Origin: Chloroflexota bacterium
GTDB taxonomy: Bacteria > Chloroflexota > Anaerolineae > Anaerolineales > Villigracilaceae
Assembly (NCBI GenBank): GCA_016234555.1
Contig: JACRBJ010000005.1
Span: 62,001 to 126,000 of the forward strand
Length of the DNA stretch: 64,000 bases
Reading direction: 5' to 3'
Part shown: in pieces, positions 57,165 to 64,000 of the stretch
Layout: each line of letters begins with the position of its first letter
Position numbering within the stretch: the stretch's first letter is position 1
Notes under the pieces: generated by a model
Database searches by the model: none
The model's input: only the letters and a program-made list of their open reading frames with translations
Told to the model about the DNA's origin: nothing
Made by a program: the position numbers and the translations under genes

Positions 57165-57965
57165 CTATTCCTCCAGAAAATTCGGCGTCCACTCGCGTTG
57201 AATGGGACGCCCAGCCTTGAAGCGGAAGTCGCAGCAAGGTCCGCCACGCGCCAAGGTGGTGGTGCGAACCAATCCCGTATCCAGCGCCTGGCTGAGGGGA
57301 AAGTCACCCAAACACAGGTAGGGAGCCAGTTTGTCCGCTTGTTGGGATTGATAAAATTTGACGATTCCGCATTCGGTGTAGTCGACACCAAAGTCGAAAT
57401 TTTCTCCATCGCCTTCGACAAAGGTCAATTTCCAGTCATCGGGATAGGGACTTTGCTCCGACCATTTTGCCATGCGGCGGAATTCATCCTGGGCTGCTTT
57501 ACCGGTGGGATTGCGGCTTTGTGCGGATGCCAGCGGATCATTGAAATTGAAGAGCGACTCGGTGGCGCGATAAAGGATGCGCCCGACTTCTTCCAGCGGC
57601 TGACCATGTGACAGCATGACCTGGTAGGAAGCCAGCGCAGTTGCCGACATGTAGAGCGTTTCGGTCAAGCTGTTGTCATCGCCGCCGATGAAGGGGACCT
57701 GTGGCAGGAGTACCTCATACGCCTTGCGGCTTTCATCCATGATGGCTGAGGCTTCCTGTTCACCGCACAACGCGACAATCTCATCGCAGACCGGGTTGAG
57801 GATGGCATTGAAATCATCCATCAACTGTGTGTAATTTTCCTGCCAGTAGGATGTGTCGGATGCAGATTCTGTCTGGCGCACACAAGACGCCAGACAAAGT
57901 CCGCAAAAGCCAGCCGCTGAAAGTTTCAGGAAATCACGACGAGTAAGCGACTGACTCGTTCTCAT
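57165..57965 (-). CDS. Tat-exported lipoprotein, L-2-amino-thiazoline-4-carboxylic acid hydrolase family
   Basis: The 266-aa protein has a twin-arginine signal (LTRRDFLKLSAAGF) with a lipobox (LCLASC), then a domain with DYTECGIVKFYQ, LAPYLCLGDFPLSQAL and LVRTTTLARGGPCCDFRF. These Cys/His/Asp positions match the ATC hydrolase family. Family members open the thiazoline ring, but most are uncharacterised. It lies between the CPBP and ATPase genes, with 4-base overlap to CPBP. Finding this cytoplasmic-type domain as an exported lipoprotein is unusual. Confidence 0.75.
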   Translation of the reverse strand: MRTSQSLTRRDFLKLSAAGFCGLCLASCVRQTESASDTSYWQENYTQLMDDFNAILNPVCDEIVALCGEQEASAIMDESRKAYEVLLPQVPFIGGDDNSLTETLYMSATALASYQVMLSHGQPLEEVGRILYRATESLFNFNDPLASAQSRNPTGKAAQDEFRRMAKWSEQSPYPDDWKLTFVEGDGENFDFGVDYTECGIVKFYQSQQADKLAPYLCLGDFPLSQALDTGLVRTTTLARGGPCCDFRFKAGRPIQREWTPNFLEE

Positions 57966-58819
57966 CCCACGGCCTCCAATTTGGGAGAAGGGTTGATTTG
58001 CCCGTTTTGCAAAGTCTCCAGCGGGAGGGAATCCGGCTCCACCTTGCGAAGGAGGAAAAGCCCATAGAGGAATAAAGGCAGCGTAATCAGGATGCTGATC
58101 AGGGCGTTGGTCGGTGACATGGCAGGAGGTACGGTTCGCAATCCACCGCCGACAGCAACCTCGCGCAGTGTGCCAGCCCAATCCACCGCGGCGTGCAGGA
58201 TCATCATGGGCCAGATGGAACGATTCCGCAGCATACAGGCGGCAAAGATCACGCCGAAGAAGAGTGAAAAGATGATTTGTGTCACGTTGTTCAGCAGGGG
58301 TTTGCGTCCCTGAATGAAGTTCGCAAGGTGAGCGAGTCCGAACAACAGGCTGGACGCCAGCACAGCAAAATAGATTCCCTTTTTGGAACGTCCCCACTTT
58401 TGCAGGAACGTCACCGTGACCACGCCGCGACAGAGAAGTTCCTCGACCCAGCCAGTGGACAGGGCGGTCAGCAGGTGAAGCACGATGAGCATGGGCTTGG
58501 ATGTATCAATGACGACGCCCTCATCCATGTTGATCAGGGTGAAGAGCAGCAGGGGCCAGCCGAGCCACAGCGCGCGCCACTTTTTAGGCGGGGTGATTCC
58601 CGCAATCTCCAGCCAACCGAAGCTGGCAAGCATGAGGAGGCAGAGAAATCCAACCAGACCCTGCTCGAAGATGATGGTCAAATAGAATGCGGTCTGCTTT
58701 TCCAAATATGGGGCGAGGAAATCCTGGAAGGGAATCTCGGTCAGGAAAATCCCGGCAAAAGTCGCCAAAATCGAGAAAAGTAGCGGATGCTCAAGGGCAA
58801 AGTTTTTTAGTTTGTTCAT
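57962..58819 (-). CDS. CPBP-family intramembrane metalloprotease
   Basis: The 285-aa protein has about eight helices and the three CPBP motifs: WVEELLCRG (Glu-Glu-x3-Arg), LLFGLAHLANF (Phe-x3-His) and MILHAAVDW (His-x3-Asp-type). Family members cleave or handle peptides, including bacteriocin immunity roles. It heads the operon with an ATC-hydrolase lipoprotein and an ABC exporter. The start ATG 58819 has AAGGAG upstream. Confidence 0.9.
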   Translation of the reverse strand: MNKLKNFALEHPLLFSILATFAGIFLTEIPFQDFLAPYLEKQTAFYLTIIFEQGLVGFLCLLMLASFGWLEIAGITPPKKWRALWLGWPLLLFTLINMDEGVVIDTSKPMLIVLHLLTALSTGWVEELLCRGVVTVTFLQKWGRSKKGIYFAVLASSLLFGLAHLANFIQGRKPLLNNVTQIIFSLFFGVIFAACMLRNRSIWPMMILHAAVDWAGTLREVAVGGGLRTVPPAMSPTNALISILITLPLFLYGLFLLRKVEPDSLPLETLQNGQINPSPKLEAVG

Positions 58820-58952
58820 GGAAAACTCCTTGTTATTTTGTTATTCCCAAATGGATGAAGGGAACAGGGCAATGTTGATGTTGACCATGAAATCATACGA
58901 ACACTTTGTCTCGCCCCTGTCTTGGAATTGTCGCAAATTTGTCGCAGAATCA

Positions 58953-58986
58953 AAAAGACTTCCGAGGTGCATTTCGGAAGTCTTTA
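58953..58986 (-). terminator. Terminator after sensor kinase
   Basis: Stem AAAGACTTCCGA with its complement (about 58955-58966 with 58974-58985) and A/T runs, separating the two-component genes from the CPBP operon. Confidence 0.85.
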
Positions 58987-59002
58987 CTGGTTTTGATACA
59001 GG

Positions 59003-60553
59003 TTATGCTTTTGGCAGATGAACCGTGAAGCAACTCCCCTTGCCAGGCATACTTTCCGCGCCGACACTGCCACCCATTGCTTCAACCAATTCCCTGGACA
59101 GGGCCAACCCCAATCCTACGCTTTCGGACGTGGCATTCCTGCCCCGATAGAACCGCTCCCAGATGTGAGTCAGGTCGGCAGGATCAATCCCCTCACCGGT
59201 GTCGCGGACTTCGATCCGCACAGTTTCCGATTCATTTTCAGCCAGCACGACAACGATTCCTCCGGGAGGAGTATGACGGGCGGCATTCCGCAAGAGGTTG
59301 AGCAGGACTTGCTCCAGGCGGCGGGCATCCACCAGAACCGGAGATAAACCATCGGGGAGACTGGCATTCACCTCCACTCGTCCCGACTGCCACGCAAGCG
59401 GCGCAAAATCCCCCACAACCCGACTAATAAGCGGCAGCAATTCTGTCGGTACACATTCGAGGCGCAGACTGTTGACCTCTGCCTGCGAAAGCGTGAACAG
59501 GTCATCGATCAGACCGGAGAGGCGTTGGATTTCCCTTTCCATCATTTCCAGGTTTGCATGTGTCTCAGATGGCGAAGCCAATGTGGTTTCTACAGCGGCT
59601 CGCAACGTGGCAACCGGCGTTCTCAACTCGTGCGAGACATTGGCAACCAGATTGCGGCGGGACTGCAAGACCTGCGCCACCGTATCCCGTTCGGATTTCA
59701 AATCCACGAGGGTGGTCTCCAGTTTTTCTGCCATCGCGTTGAAGTCTGATTGTAGGCGGGCGACCTCATCCTCACCGTCCACCACGACACGGGCTTGATA
59801 GTCGCCAGCGCGCAGAGCTGACGTTGTAGCAGTTAGCGCCTCGAGGCGACGAGTGGTGCGGCGCGCGACAAAATATGAAAAAATCGCCAGCGGCGGGAGC
59901 AGAACCGCCAGCGCCGCAATCATAACAATCGTGATCAAACTAAAGGCCGGGAAAAATGTCACCAGCAGACCGGTGACTAGTGAAGACAAAGGGTCCTCGG
60001 TCTCAGACCAAATCTGCATGGCCGTCCCCGAATAGGGTGCCAGAAGAAAAGCGACCAAGGCAGCCAGAAAGGCGAAGAAAACCACCACAGTCAGGTGCGC
60101 GTGGGTCAGCGACCACAACATACGCTCGCGGCGCATCCTGTCCCAACGCAGCCACAAGCGCGCCCCACCGCGAGCCAGGAAATATCCGGGGCCGGTAAGC
60201 ACCAACAAGGTGATGATTGCATCGTTATCCCATGTGGAGGAACGCCAGAGCGTATCCAGACCGAACAGGTTCCCTAGGTTGAATATCCCAACCACCATGA
60301 CCAGACTCAAGCCAAGTCCCACGGCCAATTCCCAGACGGTTTGTTTCTGCCAGCCGCCCTGCGGAATTTGGATACGCAAGACTGCCCACATCCCGCACGC
60401 GCCGCAGAGGAAGAACAAGCCCGACTGGAAGACAAACCAGTCCACATGACCATCAAAGTAGCCAGCAGCAACCAATATCAGCAGTCCAAGCAGCAAACTC
60501 TCCCCCAGCCCTTGCAACGGATGGATAGTCCATAACAGAGCGCCTTTTTTCAT
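59003..60553 (-). CDS. Sensor histidine kinase with multi-span membrane N-terminus
   Basis: The 516-aa kinase has about six to eight N-terminal membrane helices without a large sensor loop, a HAMP domain (about 240-295), HisKA with VANVSHELRTP (phosphorylated His about 308) and HATPase motifs NLLRNAARHT, DTGEGIDP and SVGLGLAL. The membrane-buried input is typical of kinases that sense antibiotics or membrane state. It overlaps the regulator stop by 4 bases. It lies next to an exporter operon. Confidence 0.92.
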   Translation of the reverse strand: MKKGALLWTIHPLQGLGESLLLGLLILVAAGYFDGHVDWFVFQSGLFFLCGACGMWAVLRIQIPQGGWQKQTVWELAVGLGLSLVMVVGIFNLGNLFGLDTLWRSSTWDNDAIITLLVLTGPGYFLARGGARLWLRWDRMRRERMLWSLTHAHLTVVVFFAFLAALVAFLLAPYSGTAMQIWSETEDPLSSLVTGLLVTFFPAFSLITIVMIAALAVLLPPLAIFSYFVARRTTRRLEALTATTSALRAGDYQARVVVDGEDEVARLQSDFNAMAEKLETTLVDLKSERDTVAQVLQSRRNLVANVSHELRTPVATLRAAVETTLASPSETHANLEMMEREIQRLSGLIDDLFTLSQAEVNSLRLECVPTELLPLISRVVGDFAPLAWQSGRVEVNASLPDGLSPVLVDARRLEQVLLNLLRNAARHTPPGGIVVVLAENESETVRIEVRDTGEGIDPADLTHIWERFYRGRNATSESVGLGLALSRELVEAMGGSVGAESMPGKGSCFTVHLPKA

Positions 60554-61257
60554 GCGGCATGCCCCGTCCGGTTGAAGCGGTATCCAATGCCCCAAACCGT
60601 CTCGACGCAATCGCCAAGACTTTCAAGTTTTTTGCGCAGCCTCAATATGGCGTTATCCACCGAGCGGTCACCGGGGATATAAGATTCACTCCAAATGGTT
60701 TCCAACAGGTAACTGCGGCTGAAGGTCCGCCCCGGGTTGCGCGCCATGAGACAGAGCAATTCAAATTCGGTGCGCGTCAGGTCGAGTTGTTCCCCGTTCA
60801 ATTTTGCCAGATAGGAGGTCGGATCAAGTTGCAATGCTCCCACGGAGAATGGAGACTTCTCCGTGGACCGGTCCGTTGCCACAATGGACTGGATATTCTC
60901 GATGCGCCGCAACAGGGCGCGGACACGCGCAATCAGCTCCCTCATCCCGAAGGGCTTGGTGAGGTAATCGTCCGCGCCCACCTCCAAGCCGATGACACGG
61001 TCAGCCTCTTCGGTATGTGCGGTTAACATCAGCACCGGCACCGCCGACCTCTGGCGGATGCGGCGCAGCACTTCCAAGCCATCGAGTTTGGGCAGCATCC
61101 AATCCAAAATCACCAGATCGGGTGGGCTATTCTGGAATGTTTCAAGCGCCGACATCCCATCTGCGGCATGTTGGACATGATAACCGTTGACTTCGAGTTC
61201 CTTGATGACCATCCCTGCCAGGTCCCGGGCATCTTCGACAAAAAGTATGGTGGGCAT
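60550..61257 (-). CDS. OmpR-family response regulator
   Basis: The 235-aa protein has a receiver domain (VEDARD, phospho-Asp in LVILDWMLPKLDG, Lys in YLTKPFGMRE) and a winged-helix output domain (about 140-232; LTRTEFELLCLMARNPGRTF, WGIGYRF). It is coupled to the kinase gene. The TATAAT on the minus strand at 61264-61269 lies 6 bases before ATG 61257, so the transcript is probably leaderless or has a very short leader. Confidence 0.92.
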   Translation of the reverse strand: MPTILFVEDARDLAGMVIKELEVNGYHVQHAADGMSALETFQNSPPDLVILDWMLPKLDGLEVLRRIRQRSAVPVLMLTAHTEEADRVIGLEVGADDYLTKPFGMRELIARVRALLRRIENIQSIVATDRSTEKSPFSVGALQLDPTSYLAKLNGEQLDLTRTEFELLCLMARNPGRTFSRSYLLETIWSESYIPGDRSVDNAILRLRKKLESLGDCVETVWGIGYRFNRTGHAA

Positions 61258-61263
61258 ACGGAC

Positions 61264-61269
61264 ATTATA
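61264..61269 (-). promoter_or_regulatory. TATAAT -10 box close to response-regulator start
   Basis: A perfect -10 sequence 6 bases before the start codon, with only a weak -35. The expected transcription start is at or beside the A of ATG. Confidence 0.5.
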
Positions 61270-61359
61270 ACCACTGGTCAACTGGACAGGAAAAAACCCG
61301 CCGCGCGGTTGGGGCGGGATGGATGGCGGAGGTCTAAACTATAAGCAGAGAGATAAGCC

Positions 61360-61905
61360 ATGTTTGAAATACGCCCCAACACCTTTGGCTTCGACCAGCC
61401 TGACAGTCCAAAAGCGGCAAACCATGCCGTGCTCACTCAGCATACCCTTGACCTGTTCAACACCGCACGCTGGAAGGCAAAACTCGAGGAAATGAAAAGC
61501 TTCCTCTTCCAGCTGGATCGCTCCCTGCTGGACCTGAACGAAATCCCCAAGCGTCGGATTTGCTCACGTCATCACGGCGGGATTAAACCTGTCAGCATCG
61601 ACAAAATCTGCGGCACACTGGGACGCTCGGCCGATTTCGACTCCCACTTTCTTCCGCTGTCCGACCGCATCCGTGACCGATGGGTCGGCGTGGCGACTGC
61701 CCGTATCCTGAACCTTCCACTTGCCCCCGTCACCTTGATCCAAATCGGCGACTGCTATTTTGTCGTGGACGGTCATCACCGCATCTCCGTTGCCCGTGCT
61801 TTGGGAGAATCTGCCATCGATGCGGAGGTCACTGTTTGGAACATTTGCGGCCCATTGCCAAGGAAGACCGAACCCGCCTCTCGTCCAGTCCTGCGGCTTG
61901 CCTGA
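61360..61905 (+). CDS. ParB-like N-terminal domain protein (chromosomal orphan)
   Basis: The 181-aa protein has a ParB/Srx-like core near its end: FVVDGHHRISVARALGESAI (about residues 132-151). Unlike segregation ParB, there is no helix-turn-helix or dimerisation domain, and no parA is nearby. The VDGHHR motif holds the residues that bind CTP or catalyse in the ParB/sulfiredoxin superfamily. Function unknown. Confidence 0.75.
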   Translation: MFEIRPNTFGFDQPDSPKAANHAVLTQHTLDLFNTARWKAKLEEMKSFLFQLDRSLLDLNEIPKRRICSRHHGGIKPVSIDKICGTLGRSADFDSHFLPLSDRIRDRWVGVATARILNLPLAPVTLIQIGDCYFVVDGHHRISVARALGESAIDAEVTVWNICGPLPRKTEPASRPVLRLA

Positions 61906-61923
61906 AAAACATCCACAATATCG

Positions 61924-61956
61924 ACGCCTTTGGAAAACCCAGGGGCGTTTTATTTT
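61924..61956 (+). terminator. Terminator after ParB-like gene
   Basis: Stem ACGCC/GGCGT with inner TTGG/CCCA pairing, followed by TTTTATTTT. Confidence 0.75.
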
Positions 61957-62044
61957 CTCTGAACCACTTACCAATTTTGAACCTTTTGCCCATTCATTGG
62001 TACATATTGATGAACACAGAATGGCACAGGCAAAAGGTAATAAA

Positions 62045-62656
62045 ATGGTCTCATCCGCGCTGACGAAACAATTTCCACTCTTTGAGCGGGAAACAAATCA
62101 TCCCATGACGGAACACGATCAGGATCTTGAATTAATCCACCGCATGAAGGCGGGCGACGATGATGCTGTGCGCGAGTTGTACGCGCGCCACGGTCAGCGA
62201 CTCTACGCCTATGCCCTGCGCCTGACGAACGATCCCGCCACCGCCGAGGACGTGGTTCAAACCACGCTGGTTACCGCCTGGCGGACCGCCCACACCTTTC
62301 GCGGCGAGGGACGCCTCATCGCGTGGCTGCTGGGCATCATCCATCACACGGCAATGAAAAGCCTGAGGCACACGCACCAGCCTCTTGACGAAATGGAAGA
62401 AACTGTCAACGGGAACCAGCCCACGCCCGAGGATCAGGCTGAGGTCGGCGAAACGAAGCGCTGGGTCCGTCAGGGATTGCAAAACCTGTCGCCCGAACAT
62501 CGCGCCGTGCTGGAACTCGTTTTCTATCAGGGGCTTTCGCTGGACGAAGTGGCGAAGGTCTGCGGTTGTCCGCTGGGCACGGTCAAGAGCCGTTTGAGTT
62601 ATGCGCGTCAGCATTTGCGCGGCGTCCTCAGCCGCACCGAGGAGGATTGGCGATGA
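62045..62656 (+). CDS. ECF sigma factor
   Basis: The 203-aa protein has sigma region 2 (about 30-95; DDDAVRELYARHGQRLYAYA, EDVVQTTLVTAW) and region 4 (about 145-195; LSLDEVAKVCGCPLGTVKSR). AAAAGG precedes ATG 62045; ATG 62105 (residue 21) is an alternative start. It overlaps the anti-sigma gene by 4 bases, the usual arrangement in ECF regulation. Confidence 0.88.
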   Translation: MVSSALTKQFPLFERETNHPMTEHDQDLELIHRMKAGDDDAVRELYARHGQRLYAYALRLTNDPATAEDVVQTTLVTAWRTAHTFRGEGRLIAWLLGIIHHTAMKSLRHTHQPLDEMEETVNGNQPTPEDQAEVGETKRWVRQGLQNLSPEHRAVLELVFYQGLSLDEVAKVCGCPLGTVKSRLSYARQHLRGVLSRTEEDWR

Positions 62657-63516
62657 ACCACGAAGATCAAGTTGTTTTGTATGCGGCAAATCAAATGAAT
62701 TCAGACGAACGTGCCCGCTTTGAAAAACATCTTGCGGACTGCGCCGACTGTCAAGCTGATTTGCGGATGTGGAAGTCGGTTGCTGACGAAATTCACGCTG
62801 CGGACTCAACCGAAGTTGCTCCTCCCCATCTGGCTGATTCTGCCCTTGAGCGAATCCACCAACCCGCCGCCCCTCGAGCGGCATTGCGTCGCGTGGTCCA
62901 GTTGTTGCGCTCGCAGACGCCTCTCGTGCAGCGCGAGATGTTTCCCGCCACCGCGGCGGTGATGGCGCTGGGCGTGATCGTCGCGTTGATCTCGAAACAC
63001 GCAGAGTTCATTTACTTCATCGCCCCGCTGATGGCTGCCGCCAGCCTGAGCATCCTCTTCGGACCTGAGCACGACCCCGCTCATGAGTTGGCGCTTTCCA
63101 CACCCACCTCATCGTGGAAGTTACTGCTCGCCCGTCTGAGCATCGTCTCTGCCTACAACCTATTGCTGGCACTTGCTGCAATGTTGGTTTTGATGATCGC
63201 TTTTCCTGTGGATCTGATCGGCACGTTGACTCTGGGTCTGCTCGCGCCGATGGCTTTTCTCTCCGCGCTGGCTCTTCTGCTTTCGATGTGGATTGGGACC
63301 AACAACGCCATCGCCATTTCATACTTTCTCTGGCTGGCACAATCCATACCATTTCAGGTGGTTGGCGTATGGACGACTTCGCCCGCGTGGGAATCTTTCC
63401 TCCATGCCTACCGCGAGTTTTGGCACAGCCCCATGCTGTTGCTGGTACTGACCGTGCCTGTGCTGTTTGTCGCACTGTTATCTGCCAACCGTCCTGTGTT
63501 TCGATTGACCGCGTAA
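62653..63516 (+). CDS. Anti-sigma factor with zinc-finger N-terminus and membrane domain
   Basis: The 287-aa protein has a zinc-binding anti-sigma motif (HLADCADCQ, about residues 26-34) and then about six membrane helices (from about 100). The family holds the ECF sigma factor inactive at the membrane. It is longer than usual, with a polytopic rather than single-span membrane part, resembling an ABC-2-like permease region. Confidence 0.8.
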   Translation: MNHEDQVVLYAANQMNSDERARFEKHLADCADCQADLRMWKSVADEIHAADSTEVAPPHLADSALERIHQPAAPRAALRRVVQLLRSQTPLVQREMFPATAAVMALGVIVALISKHAEFIYFIAPLMAAASLSILFGPEHDPAHELALSTPTSSWKLLLARLSIVSAYNLLLALAAMLVLMIAFPVDLIGTLTLGLLAPMAFLSALALLLSMWIGTNNAIAISYFLWLAQSIPFQVVGVWTTSPAWESFLHAYREFWHSPMLLLVLTVPVLFVALLSANRPVFRLTA

Positions 63517-63521
63517 ACCGT

Positions 63522-63548
63522 GTAGGGGCGGGGTGACCCCGCCCCTAC
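63522..63548. repeat. 27-bp perfect palindrome
   Basis: Arms GTAGGGGCGGGGT and complement around one base; same family as 43146 and 46222. It lies between the anti-sigma gene and the permease. Confidence 0.85.
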
Positions 63549-63567
63549 ATTCGAATTGGAGTAACCC

Positions 63568-64000
63568 GTGTCTCAATTTTTCGGCGTCACACGCCACGAA
63601 TTCACCATGTCCATCCGCCGCCCTGGCTTTTGGATTGCATACGCCCTGCTCAGCCTATTCTATTTCGTCTCGATTCTCACGCCCTCGATGGACGGGACCA
63701 GCGACATGATCCTCCCCGATCAAATCGTGCCAATGGCTGGACATATCGTCTTCCTGTTCAACATCTTTTTTCCGCTGCTGGCTGGCATCCTCTCCGCCGA
63801 CCGAATGCAGCGTGACTTCCGCAACGGCGTCCACGAGCTGCAACGCAGCACCCCGTTTTCGCTTCCGATGTATATCCTTGCCAAATATTTGGGTGTGTTG
63901 GTATCCGTGCTGATCCCCATGTTCCTGTTGGTCTCTGCCACAGGAGTTGCACTGGTGATGAAACACCTCGCCACGCCAGACATTCTGTTTCCGTTGCTGC
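63568..64000 (+). CDS. ABC-2-type permease-like protein (cut by window edge)
   Basis: The frame starts at GTG 63568, with a GGAG site 7 bases upstream, and stays open to the edge (144 codons). It starts SQFFGVTRHEFTMSIRRPGF, has a first membrane helix (about 21-38) and later spans (about 62-85 and 120-140), with a RDFRNGVHELQRSTPFS cytoplasmic loop as in ABC-2 permeases. It probably belongs to the sigma/anti-sigma unit. Confidence 0.75.
   Translation, partial: MSQFFGVTRHEFTMSIRRPGFWIAYALLSLFYFVSILTPSMDGTSDMILPDQIVPMAGHIVFLFNIFFPLLAGILSADRMQRDFRNGVHELQRSTPFSLPMYILAKYLGVLVSVLIPMFLLVSATGVALVMKHLATPDILFPLL

Noticed and set aside
61360..61905. Chromosome-partitioning ParB near an origin
   Set aside because: Lacks the helix-turn-helix and dimerisation domains, with no parA, parS-like palindrome or dnaA nearby.

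Overview
The window looks like a chromosomal segment of a Chloroflexota bacterium, most likely class Anaerolineae. This is inferred from gene style: lipoproteins with Thr/Pro-rich linkers, paired SH3-like membrane proteins, a zinc-ribbon/FhaA/FhaB/FtsW-PBP cluster, a CarH-type B12 regulator, a ParB-like domain protein, dispersed palindromic repeats and moderately high GC. No rRNA or tRNA gene was recognised, and no CRISPR array.

Layout. 1-700 (minus) holds three tiny membrane-protein genes too short for routine ORF calling, then a hairpin and a signal-peptide gene cut by the window edge; the order resembles the coat module of filamentous phages. 848-5922 (minus) carries a membrane-anchored putative glycoside hydrolase, a C39-like peptidase, a four-helix membrane protein, an M19 dipeptidase and ribosomal protein S1. 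6155-14042 (plus) carries a ChlI/ChlD-type chelatase locus split at an A9 slippery run, an MFS transporter, nitronate monooxygenase, a CapA-type protein and a GT39-like glycosyltransferase. 14.1-15.1 kb is a decayed patch with a DUF1697 stub, a frameshifted zinc-ribbon gene and a methyltransferase tail. 15.2-20.7 kb (minus) has pnp, rpsO and a three-gene ABC-2 exporter.

20.7-32.6 kb (mostly plus) has two paralogous lipoproteins, a sirtuin, a membrane YEATS-like protein, HAD and Nudix hydrolases, an A-type Fe-S carrier, two SH3-like proteins and the FHA/FtsW-PBP cluster. 32.7-38.7 kb has ferredoxin, Mn/Fe SOD, an EamA permease, a YbaK deacylase, a tyrosine-recombinase homologue lacking most catalytic residues, tilS and a VOC epimerase. 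39.0-49.9 kb (plus) is a long co-directional stretch opening with a CarH-like B12 photoreceptor regulator behind 11-bp iterons and ending near a photolyase; inside it is a peroxiredoxin with an in-frame UGA at the active-site cysteine, a strong selenoprotein candidate.

51.4-64 kb has an M20 peptidase, uppP (with an in-frame palindromic insertion), a nitrilase, a DUF6193 protein, an antimicrobial-resistance-like operon (CPBP protease, Tat lipoprotein, ABC transporter) beside a two-component system, a ParB-like protein, and an ECF sigma/anti-sigma/ABC permease unit running off the right edge.

Most promising for follow-up: the chelatase frameshift signal (7.25 kb), the selenoprotein (43.6 kb), the inovirus-like small-gene module (left edge), the CarH iterons (39.0 kb), the catalytically dead recombinase (35.9 kb), the sirtuin/YEATS pairing (22-23.5 kb) and the palindrome inside uppP (53.1 kb).
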